Shown here piece by piece: positions 44,263-51,162 of a stretch of 64,000 nucleotides of DNA. Numbering within the stretch: position 1 is the stretch's first letter; each line of letters begins with the position of its first letter. The DNA is taken from positions 37,100 to 101,099 of the forward strand of contig JAJEDB010000044.1 of assembly GCA_022821725.1 (NCBI GenBank), in the 5' to 3' direction. The translations under genes and the position numbers were made by a program. The DNA is from Candidatus Poribacteria bacterium. GTDB taxonomy: Bacteria > Poribacteria > WGA-4E > WGA-3G. The notes beneath the pieces are model-generated. The model was not told where the DNA came from and ran no database searches. It worked only from the letters and a program-made list of their open reading frames with translations.

Positions 44263-44390
44263 GGCTGTCGGCTATCGGCACGGGTTGCTATGCAACCCTT
44301 TCGGCAGTCGGTATGTGGCATGCGAAACACAAATAACTTCCACAGACTTTTCTTGCTGACTGCTGATAACTGATTGCTGACAACTGTTCA
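44263..44390. repeat. GCTATCGG/GATAACTG palindromic repeat with inner GGGTTGC hairpin
   Basis: Left GGCTGTCGGCTATCGG, right CTGCTGATAACTGATTGCTG; inner GGGTTGC-TAT-GCAACCC (44282-44298) then TTTCGG. Same plan as 32419-32537 with another inner stem. Lies upstream of the SDR gene. Confidence 0.65.
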
Positions 44391-44400
44391 CCAATTTCGA

Positions 44401-44429
44401 TTGACACTCATAACCGCTTCTGCTATGAT
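44401..44429 (+). promoter_or_regulatory. Sigma-70-type promoter for the SDR gene
   Basis: TTGACA at 44401-44406 and TATGAT at 44424-44429, 17-bp spacer, 45 bp before the start codon at 44475. Confidence 0.75.
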
Positions 44430-44474
44430 GTTAATCTACTACATCTATTATTATACGGAAAGGGAAGATTTTTC

Positions 44475-45305
44475 ATGGGCAGATTAGAGGGTAAAGTCGC
44501 AATCGTAACGGGTGCCGGTAGAGGACATGCCGAGGCGGTCGCAAGACGCTTCGCGAAAGAAGGTGCAGCGGTCTCCATCTCTGATGTGATACCAGTGCAG
44601 GAATTAGAGGCAAAGGTCGGTTCAGAGATTAGAGCCGCGGGTGGGGACGTCATCTGTTTTGAGACCGATGTTTCACAAGAGGCACCCGTCGCTGAGATGG
44701 TCGCCGCAACCATCGAGAAATTCGGCACTGTCGATATACTCGCCAACGTCGTCGGTATCGCAGGCCCCACAAAGGATGTCTGGGACATGACTTTGGAGGA
44801 ATGGAGACACACGCTTGAGGTCAACCTCGACTCGCTGTTTATCTGTTCTAAAGCCGTCCTCCGGGAGATGATCCGCAAGCAATACGGGAAAATCATAAAC
44901 TTCAGTTCAGGTACTGGCAAACAGCCGCTTTCGCATAGAGCACCGTATGCGACCTCAAAGATGGGGGTCATCGGTTTCACACGCACACTCGCTGCGGATG
45001 TGGGGCGTTACAATATCACCGTCAATGCCATCTGTCCGGGCGGGCACATGGAGCGCAGTCTTGAACTCGCCAGAGGTAGAGCCGAATACATGAACAAACC
45101 CTTTGATGAAGACGCCTTACGGGAGCGATACGGACGCACGAACCCGAAAAGCGTGATCGCCGGTAGATGGTGTTCGGATGAGGGGTATAGCGATAAAGGC
45201 TCAGGCTCGGAGGATGCCGCGGCATTGGCGGTCTTCCTGGCGTCAGAGGATTCGGCGAACATGACGGGTCAAGACATTAACACCGGTGGCACGGTGATGT
45301 GGTAA
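44475..45305 (+). CDS. Short-chain dehydrogenase/reductase
   Basis: 276 residues. NAD(P) motif VTGAGRGHAEAVARRFA, catalytic Ser in NFSSGTGKQ, YATSK (Tyr-x-x-x-Lys), and the C-terminal GQDINTGGTVMW of classical SDRs. The fourth residue of the nucleotide motif is His rather than Ile/Gly. An insertion of about 40 residues around RGRAEYMNKPFDEDALRERYG precedes the final strand. The substrate is not predictable. GAAAGGGAAG precedes the ATG. Confidence 0.88.
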   Translation: MGRLEGKVAIVTGAGRGHAEAVARRFAKEGAAVSISDVIPVQELEAKVGSEIRAAGGDVICFETDVSQEAPVAEMVAATIEKFGTVDILANVVGIAGPTKDVWDMTLEEWRHTLEVNLDSLFICSKAVLREMIRKQYGKIINFSSGTGKQPLSHRAPYATSKMGVIGFTRTLAADVGRYNITVNAICPGGHMERSLELARGRAEYMNKPFDEDALRERYGRTNPKSVIAGRWCSDEGYSDKGSGSEDAAALAVFLASEDSANMTGQDINTGGTVMW

Positions 45306-45370
45306 TTAGAAAACCTGCCTAACCAAGGTAGGTGCGGTTTCCTAATCTACAAATACAACATCTTTTTCTC

Positions 45371-45446
45371 TCGGTAATTTGATATATTCCCCAGGTCCGG
45401 TAGGTGCGGTTTCCCAACCGCACCGGTTTCGTTAGAAAATTACCGA
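45371..45446. mobile_element. Small MITE-like element with TCGGTAATTT ends
   Basis: Perfect 10-bp terminal inverted repeats TCGGTAATTT and AAATTACCGA. Centre: GGTGCGGTT-TCCC-AACCGCACC (45403-45424), the same hairpin as in the TTATAGTAAA element at 29955-30061. 76 bp. Confidence 0.75.
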
Positions 45447-45454
45447 ATTAATAA

Positions 45455-45616
45455 ATTAATCTTCATCTAACCTCACCTTACCTTGAAAAACGGGGATGTC
45501 AGGAAAGCGATCTGTTGGTCGAATTCAGTGTAGAGCCTACTAAGATAGGAACAACAATTTTTGCTGTTTTCAATGATACTTGCGGAAACAATATTCAGAT
45601 CGTAGAAATTGAGTGA
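45455..45616 (+). pseudogene. Gene remnant, possibly DUF1573-like
   Basis: An open frame without a start ends SDLLVEFSVEPTKIGTTIF, AVFNDTCGNNIQIVEIE and TGA at 45614-45616. The pattern of strand, Asn-containing turn and final I-x-I-x-x-E resembles the end of a DUF1573 Ig-like domain. It begins just after the mobile element at 45371-45446, so insertion or deletion may have removed the rest. Weak evidence. Confidence 0.3.
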
Positions 45617-45677
45617 GGTCTGCTTATTTTTCAAGTTTACCATAAAATATTGACAGACCCCACCCCAAAATTACCCC

Positions 45678-45706
45678 TTGACATCTTTCCCAATTGCTGA
45701 TAGAGT
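45678..45706 (+). promoter_or_regulatory. Promoter candidate for the Gfo/Idh gene
   Basis: TTGACA at 45678-45683, 17-bp spacer, TAGAGT at 45701-45706 (4 of 6 match). 39 bp before the start at 45745. Confidence 0.45.
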
Positions 45707-45744
45707 AGAGAGTGTTATTCAAAAAATGGAAGGAGCAAAAATAA

Positions 45745-46782
45745 GTGGCACAAGACACAATCAAAGTCGGGGTTATCGGTGCAGGTGGCAACACAAAATC
45801 ACGACATATTCCGGGACTCCAAGCCATCGAAGGCGTTGAGATCGTCGGGGTCTGTAATCGGAGCCTGGAATCCTCACAGCGGGTGGCAGATGAATTTGGT
45901 ATTCCCAAGACTTACGGCAATTGGCAGGATGCGATCGCCGATGCGGATACCGATGCGATTGTCATCGGGACATGGCCCTATATGCACTGTCGGGCTACAA
46001 TCGCGGCACTTGAGGCGGATAAACACGTGATGTGTGAGGCGCGAATGGCGATGAACGCCAGAGAAGCGCATAAAATGCGAGAGGTCGCGCGTCAGAAAAC
46101 ACATCTCATCGCACAGATCGTTCCGTCGCCGATGACGTTGCGGGCAGATAATACCATAAAACGCCTCATCGCCGAGGGATATATCGGGGATGTGCTTGCA
46201 GTGGAAGCACGCGCAGGCGGCGCGTTTTTGGACAGCGAGGCACCGCTCCAGTGGCGACAGGATTTTGACCTCAGTGGTCTTAACATCATGAGTATGGGGA
46301 TCTGGTACGAGGCGTTGATCCGTTGGGTCGGAGAAGCGACGCGGATTATGGCGATGGGCAAAACCTTTGTCAAGATGCGTCCGGATGCCGAGGGTGTGAT
46401 GCGCGCTGTGCGGATTCCTGAACATATCGATGTCGTTGGGGATCTTGAATGTGGCGCGCAACTGCACATACAGGTTTCTAATGTCGCGGGGTTAGCGGGG
46501 GCACCGGAGGTTTATGTCTTCGGTAGCAACGGGACTTTACGTTTTTCGGGGAACCAACTTTACGGCGGACAAAAAGCGGATACTGAACTCACCGAGATTG
46601 ATATTCCTGATTCAGAGGCGGGCGCGTGGCGAGTCGAGGAAGAATTTGTGAACGCTATCCGTGGCGAGGAAGTTATCACGCACACTGACTTTGAGACGGG
46701 TGTGAAATATATGGAATTTACAGAAGCGGTCACGCTGAGTATGCAATCGGGGACCGCAATCACCTTGCCTCTTCATATTTAG
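45745..46782 (+). CDS. Gfo/Idh/MocA family oxidoreductase
   Basis: 345 residues from GTG 45745 after AAGGAG. Rossmann start VGVIGAGGNTKSRHIPGL, then DAIVIGTWPYMHCRATIAAL, DKHVMCEARMAMNAREAHKM where most members have EKP (here CEARM, so the catalytic Lys is replaced by Arg), and the C-terminal beta-sheet domain. NAD(P)-dependent sugar or cyclitol dehydrogenases; substrate unknown. Missing Lys makes activity uncertain. Ends 51 bp before a ferritin-like gene. Confidence 0.82.
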   Translation: MAQDTIKVGVIGAGGNTKSRHIPGLQAIEGVEIVGVCNRSLESSQRVADEFGIPKTYGNWQDAIADADTDAIVIGTWPYMHCRATIAALEADKHVMCEARMAMNAREAHKMREVARQKTHLIAQIVPSPMTLRADNTIKRLIAEGYIGDVLAVEARAGGAFLDSEAPLQWRQDFDLSGLNIMSMGIWYEALIRWVGEATRIMAMGKTFVKMRPDAEGVMRAVRIPEHIDVVGDLECGAQLHIQVSNVAGLAGAPEVYVFGSNGTLRFSGNQLYGGQKADTELTEIDIPDSEAGAWRVEEEFVNAIRGEEVITHTDFETGVKYMEFTEAVTLSMQSGTAITLPLHI

Positions 46783-46833
46783 AACGCGTTACGGCACAGC
46801 AGCATATACCTGCTACTTTGGAAGGAGAGACAT

Positions 46834-47376
46834 TTGACACTCGGAGAACTTTTTGATCTTTGTCAAGACATCGAACTGCGGCAAGCGAAACTCTATGCTT
46901 CTCTCTCTCTGCGTTTAGGGAGCGTTGACGAACGGATCGCGCGATTTTGGGAACAGATGAGCACAGAAGAGTGGCAGCACTACATTCTCGTGGATTTCGG
47001 ACGTACTTTGTGCATTAATGCATTTGGCGTTGATTCGCCTGTGACGGAGTTATCGGATGTTCCAGTTCAGCAAATTACGGACGCTCTGGATGCCCATGAA
47101 CAAAAGGTCGAGAGTGGAGAGATTTCGCTCGATGAAGCCTTCGCAATCGCAATCGCAATTGAAGGCAGTGAGGCGGATGCCATCTATATGTATCTCCTCT
47201 CTATCATGCGGAAGGCAATAGAACAGGGCGATCAGCCGTATTTGATTGACCGGATTGTGCAAGTCGAGAAGGACATGGTATCACATGTAGATGGGTTGGT
47301 AAAGGCGACACAGAAGTTTGCGAAGGATAACGACTTAATTCGGAAGGCACATCGTCTAAAAGCAGAACACGGTTAA
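46834..47376 (+). CDS. Ferritin-like (rubrerythrin-type) diiron protein
   Basis: 180 residues, all helical. TTG 46834 after GAAGGAGAG. Ligand-like residues: Glu14 in CQDIELRQAKLYASL, Glu46-x-x-His49 in STEEWQHYIL, a Glu in IAIEGSEADAIYMYLL, and E-x(5)-H in VEKDMVSHVDGL. This fits a four-helix diiron bundle without rubredoxin domain. Possible roles are peroxide reduction or iron storage (inference). It is next to a Gfo/Idh gene and an FmdB protein. Confidence 0.6.
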   Translation: MTLGELFDLCQDIELRQAKLYASLSLRLGSVDERIARFWEQMSTEEWQHYILVDFGRTLCINAFGVDSPVTELSDVPVQQITDALDAHEQKVESGEISLDEAFAIAIAIEGSEADAIYMYLLSIMRKAIEQGDQPYLIDRIVQVEKDMVSHVDGLVKATQKFAKDNDLIRKAHRLKAEHG

Positions 47377-47405
47377 GGTATTGCTTGAGATTACGAGTTC
47401 AGCTG

Positions 47406-47717
47406 CTAATCGGTGGACGTGCTCTTTGATTCGCTACTCGTATCGGTTTTCTTTTCTTTTTTCTCGCTTTTGTCCGATGAAGTGCTTTTACCTGACGACT
47501 CGTTTTTATCCTTCTTCGCTGATTCTTTGTAGCCGTCACTGCGGTAGTCCGTAATGTAGAATCCAGAGCCTTTGAAAATCAATCCGGCACCGGCGCCGAT
47601 GAGTCGTTTCACTTTGCCATTGCACTCCGGGCATTCCTCGATAGCGGGGGCGGTAATGCCCTGAAACCGCTCAAATCGGTTGTCGCATGCGAGACACTTA
47701 TACTCGTATGTGGGCAT
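47406..47717 (-). CDS. FmdB-family zinc-ribbon protein
   Basis: 103 residues. MPTYEYKCLACDNRFE start with CxxC and ECPEC as the second pair, then GAGAGLIFKGSGFYITDY, all as in FmdB-type regulators. The tail from about residue 62 is Lys/Ser/Asp-rich and disordered. Roles are unclear; relatives occur near amide and C1 metabolism. Divergent from the sugar-binding protein gene. Confidence 0.88.
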   Translation of the reverse strand: MPTYEYKCLACDNRFERFQGITAPAIEECPECNGKVKRLIGAGAGLIFKGSGFYITDYRSDGYKESAKKDKNESSGKSTSSDKSEKKEKKTDTSSESKSTSTD

Positions 47718-47928
47718 ATAGGGTTATCCTCCTTTTTGATATATTTTGCAGACAGAACTCCTTCTTCGTAGGAGCGAGTGTTTTTGCTTGGGATTTCCGC
47801 GGATTTCCCACACTTGCGGCCCCTTCCTCTCGGAACAAAAAGTTTGTTGCTAAAAAGACTGTATTCTGATAAATTTTAATCGTTACGCGTGCAAAAGTCA
47901 AGCGAATTTTTTCTGATCGGAGTTATCT

Positions 47929-49287
47929 ATGTTTCGCCTTCCTATTGATTCTGAGAGTTTTCCACTCGGCAAAGGACCGATGGTCATGTTGGTTCTGTTC
48001 CTGATTTCTACACTTTTCATCTTCGGACGGACGGAGGAAGAAGGTGAGAATCTCGAATTCTGGATTTTCGCGAACACCCACTACGAAGAATACCAAGCAC
48101 GCGTCCCGATCTTTGAGGCGCAGAACCCAGGCATCAACGTCCAACTCATCAATTTCGGTAACACCATGCACGATAAACTCCTCGCTGCGATGTTATCCAA
48201 CTTTGGTGCCCCGGATCTCGTTGAGGTTGAGATTACATCCATCGGTCGGTTTCTTAAGGGAGCCATTGACGAGGTAGGCTTTGTTGATCTGCGTCCCCGT
48301 TTAGAAAGCGAAGGATGGATGGAAAAATTGGTCGTCAGTCGCTTCACCCCTTGGTCCTACCGCGGTCGGATTTACGGCATCCCGCACGATCTACATCCCG
48401 TCATCCTGCTCTACCGAGATGACCTCTTTAAAGCCGCTGGCATTGAGATGACAGAAATTGAAACGTGGGACGACTTCATCGCTGCCGGGAAGCAAGCGAC
48501 TCGTGATCTCGATGGCGATGGTAAGATTGACCAGTACGCAATCGTGTTGGATCGGCGCACGGAGAGCGACTATTTCAGTTTACTCCTCCAACAGGGCGGC
48601 GGATTTTTCGACGAAGCAGGCAACGTCATTATAGACAGTGAACTCGCGATCGAGACGCTGGAATTCTTCACGGCGTTGTTCAATGAACATAAAATCGCTA
48701 CTCCAGTATACGGCACATGGCACGGGGATCCGAGTAATTTCGCCGCGATGCAAGATGGCAAGATTCTCTCTATCCTTGCGCCGGATTGGTATGTCGGCAT
48801 TCTCAAGAGTCAGGTGCCGCAGATGTCCGGTAAATGGAAAGCGATCAGCATGCCTGCGTGGCACCCCGGGGGTCGGCGCACCACGACGCGCGGGGGAACC
48901 ATGATCGGGATTACGAAGCAGTGTGAAAACCCGGATCTGGCGTGGGAAGTGCTCAAGTTTACTTATTTTGACAGGCCCGGTCTTGTCAATCGCTATGAGA
49001 CGACACGCATTATTCCGCCGCTCAAATCCGCATGGGATGCCCCCATCTTTAAGGAACCTGATGTTTACTTAGGGGGACAGCGGCTGGGAGAGTTATTTAT
49101 CAAATTGGCACCCGATATGCCGGCACGGTATCAGAATCCCTACTGGTCGGAAGGGGCGGATCTCCTCAACGATGCGATTTTCGCCGCTGTCACCGAGAAA
49201 CAGACCCCGAGAGAGGCATTAACCGATTTGGCAGAAAAAGTGCGAGCCCTGATTGCCAAGGACAGAGGGAGATGGGGAGACCTGTAA
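47929..49287 (+). CDS. ABC sugar transporter, extracellular solute-binding protein
   Basis: 452 residues. A membrane segment (PMVMLVLFLISTLFIFG) is followed by Arg-Thr rather than a lipobox Cys. The mature part is a type-1 (MalE/UgpB-like) binding protein: LEFWIFANTHYEEYQ, NMHDKLLAAMLS-type NTMHDKLLAAML, GIPHDLHPVILLYRDDLFKAAG, TWDDFIAAGKQAT, DLDGDGKIDQYA. It brings a sugar or sugar acid to the permease at 49479-50402. GGAG is close to the ATG. Confidence 0.85.
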   Translation: MFRLPIDSESFPLGKGPMVMLVLFLISTLFIFGRTEEEGENLEFWIFANTHYEEYQARVPIFEAQNPGINVQLINFGNTMHDKLLAAMLSNFGAPDLVEVEITSIGRFLKGAIDEVGFVDLRPRLESEGWMEKLVVSRFTPWSYRGRIYGIPHDLHPVILLYRDDLFKAAGIEMTEIETWDDFIAAGKQATRDLDGDGKIDQYAIVLDRRTESDYFSLLLQQGGGFFDEAGNVIIDSELAIETLEFFTALFNEHKIATPVYGTWHGDPSNFAAMQDGKILSILAPDWYVGILKSQVPQMSGKWKAISMPAWHPGGRRTTTRGGTMIGITKQCENPDLAWEVLKFTYFDRPGLVNRYETTRIIPPLKSAWDAPIFKEPDVYLGGQRLGELFIKLAPDMPARYQNPYWSEGADLLNDAIFAAVTEKQTPREALTDLAEKVRALIAKDRGRWGDL

Positions 49288-49352
49288 ATTCCGCAAAAGA
49301 CCTTTAGAATATAGTCGTCTGTCAACCCTGAGTTGAGGGACAGTTCGTAGTA

Positions 49353-49406
49353 GTGCGATTTATCGCACATTCCAAACGGGCAATGAATTGCCCTACTACA
49401 AACAGA
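49353..49406. repeat. GTGCGAT and GGGCAAT hairpins with CTACTACAAACAGA
   Basis: GTGCGAT-TT-ATCGCAC (49353-49368) and GGGCAAT-GA-ATTGCCC (49378-49393), followed by TACTACAAACAGA. Left flank GTAGTA. Compare 39056 and 39990-40018. Lies just before the permease gene. Confidence 0.7.
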
Positions 49407-49478
49407 TAGACCTATCCGTTGAAACTTGACAAAGCAGTAGCCTGAAACGAAGTGGAAGGCGGATATACGGAGAAGCCC

Positions 49479-50402
49479 TTGAAAACCCCAATCCCCCATA
49501 ACGAACCGCAAGGAATAATTAAAAACCGGCTTTGGAATCAACAACAGAAAATCGCGCCCTATCTTTTTATCGCTCCATTTTATCTGCTTTTCGTCATTTT
49601 TATGGGTTATCCGCTTATTTCGTCGCTCGTGATGAGTCTCTATGAAATGCGTGGATTCCAAAGTCGGATATTTGTTGGCATCGGTAACTTCACAGACCTG
49701 TTCCGCGACCCAATCTTCTGGAAATCGTTACGGAACACCGCCTACTTCGCAGTAGGCACGCTTACCCTCCAACTACCGATTGCGCTGCTGTTAGCGATTC
49801 TGCTCAACTCCAAATTCGTCAAAGGGAAGAACTTCCTACGTCTCGCCTTTTTCGCCCCCGTCCTTGTTGCAGGCGTTTTTGTCGCGATTATCTTTAACCT
49901 CGTCTACGACCAGCGGGCGGGTTTAGTAAATCAGGAATTCGTCCTCTTCGGCAAGGAGATCGGTTGGTTAAACGAGGAAAAATATGTGATGCCAGCGGTC
50001 ATCCTGACAGGCGTTTGGCAGTGGGCGGGATTCAATATGATCTATTTTTTAGCAGGATTACAAGGGATTCGGCAGGAGTTGTATGAAGCGGCAGCCGTTG
50101 ATGGTGCCAACTGGTGGCAGGCGTTCATCCATGTCACGCTCCCCTCCTTGCGCCCCGTGATAGCCTTCGTTTTCGTGGTTTCGATGATAGGCTCGCTCCA
50201 ACTCTTCGACCTTCCGTTCATTTTGACAAACGGGGGTGAACCTGCGGATGCCGGCTCGACGATCGTCATGTATCTCTACAAAAATGGATTTCAGTTCATG
50301 CGTCTCGGCTATGCGGCGACGATCGGATGGGTGCTGTTTTTCATTATTGCGGTTATCTCAATCGTCCAATTGAAATTACTCGGCATTTTCCGAGATGAAT
50401 AG
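49479..50402 (+). CDS. ABC sugar transporter permease (MalF/UgpA type)
   Basis: 307 residues from TTG 49479 (CGGAGAAG just upstream) or 316 from GTG 49452; the exact start is uncertain. Six membrane helices and the EAA-type loop YEAAAVDGANWWQAFIHVTLPSLRP. The N-terminal tail before the first helix encodes NEPQGIIKNR over a copy of the CCGCAAGGAATAATTAAAAA repeat (49506-49525), so a mobile module is inside the reading frame. No second permease or ATPase follows; hisA starts 45 bp downstream, so those parts must be elsewhere. Confidence 0.82.
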   Translation: MKTPIPHNEPQGIIKNRLWNQQQKIAPYLFIAPFYLLFVIFMGYPLISSLVMSLYEMRGFQSRIFVGIGNFTDLFRDPIFWKSLRNTAYFAVGTLTLQLPIALLLAILLNSKFVKGKNFLRLAFFAPVLVAGVFVAIIFNLVYDQRAGLVNQEFVLFGKEIGWLNEEKYVMPAVILTGVWQWAGFNMIYFLAGLQGIRQELYEAAAVDGANWWQAFIHVTLPSLRPVIAFVFVVSMIGSLQLFDLPFILTNGGEPADAGSTIVMYLYKNGFQFMRLGYAATIGWVLFFIIAVISIVQLKLLGIFRDE

Positions 50403-50447
50403 TAGTAGGCACCCGCCGTTGTGCCGTCAACTACGGAAGGAAAGACT

Positions 50448-51155
50448 TTGTATATACTACCCGCCATTGATCTTCGCGGTGGAAAATGTGTGAATTTAGT
50501 GCAGGGGATCGCTTCACAGGAGACGATCTTCTCGGATGCACCTATAGAAATGGCACTGCGGTGGCAAGCCGAGGGTGCGGAATACTTGCACCTCGTGGAT
50601 CTGGACGGCGCGTTTCAGGGTGAATCGGCGAATCTCCACATCGTCAGCGAAATTGTTTCTACGCTTGATATTCCTGTCCAGCTTGGGGGCGGTATCCGCA
50701 GTATGGAACAATTAGAAGCGGTTCTGGCGTTAGGCGTGGATCGCGCCATTTTAGGAACGGTTGCCCTCAAACAACCGAGTCTCGTGCACCAGGCGTGTGC
50801 CGAATACGGTGCGCGTGTGGCTGTCGGCATTGATGCGAGAGATGGAAGGGTCGCCACGGACGGATGGTTAGAGGTCTCCCAGAAATCTGCCGTCGAATTT
50901 GCTGTAGAGATGCCGGAGGTCCAAACGCTCATCTACACCGACATCAAAAGCGATGGGATGCTCAAGGGTCCCAATGTTGACGCAACGGCTGATATTATCA
51001 ATGCCGTCCCTGCGGATGTCATTGCTTCGGGGGGTGTCACGTCGCTTGCTGACGTAGCCGCTTTGAAGCAGATCGGTGCCAGCGGCGCGATTATCGGACG
51101 TGCGTTGTATACCGGTGACCTCGCGCTGTCAGATGCGATTGCTGCTGCACGTTAG
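50448..51155 (+). CDS. hisA: Phosphoribosylformimino-5-aminoimidazole carboxamide ribotide isomerase
   Basis: 235 residues from TTG 50448, seven bases after GGAAGGA; the earlier ATG at 50421 has no site. LPAIDLRGGKCVNLVQG (catalytic Asp), GGGIRSMEQLEAVLALGVDR, GIDARDGRVATDGW, TDIKSDGMLKGPN (second Asp) and IASGGVTSL, IIGRALYTG are HisA motifs. Isomerises ProFAR to PRFAR in histidine synthesis. No other his gene is nearby. Confidence 0.95.
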   Translation: MYILPAIDLRGGKCVNLVQGIASQETIFSDAPIEMALRWQAEGAEYLHLVDLDGAFQGESANLHIVSEIVSTLDIPVQLGGGIRSMEQLEAVLALGVDRAILGTVALKQPSLVHQACAEYGARVAVGIDARDGRVATDGWLEVSQKSAVEFAVEMPEVQTLIYTDIKSDGMLKGPNVDATADIINAVPADVIASGGVTSLADVAALKQIGASGAIIGRALYTGDLALSDAIAAAR

Positions 51156-51162
51156 AAAAACA

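Larger units (their letters stand above)
45306..45744. other. 439-bp intergenic region with a mobile element and a gene remnant
   Basis: Contains a partial GGTAGGTGCGGTTTCC arm (45330-45352), the TCGGTAATTT element (45371-45446), a broken reading frame (45455-45616) and a promoter (45678-45706). No intact gene. Confidence 0.6.

Noticed and set aside
43678..44373. Plus-strand frame of 231 codons opposite coaE
   Set aside because: coaE motifs on the minus strand are unambiguous; this is its shadow.
50403..50447. Search for a second sugar permease after 50402
   Set aside because: Only 45 bp precede hisA; no further permease frame exists on either strand.
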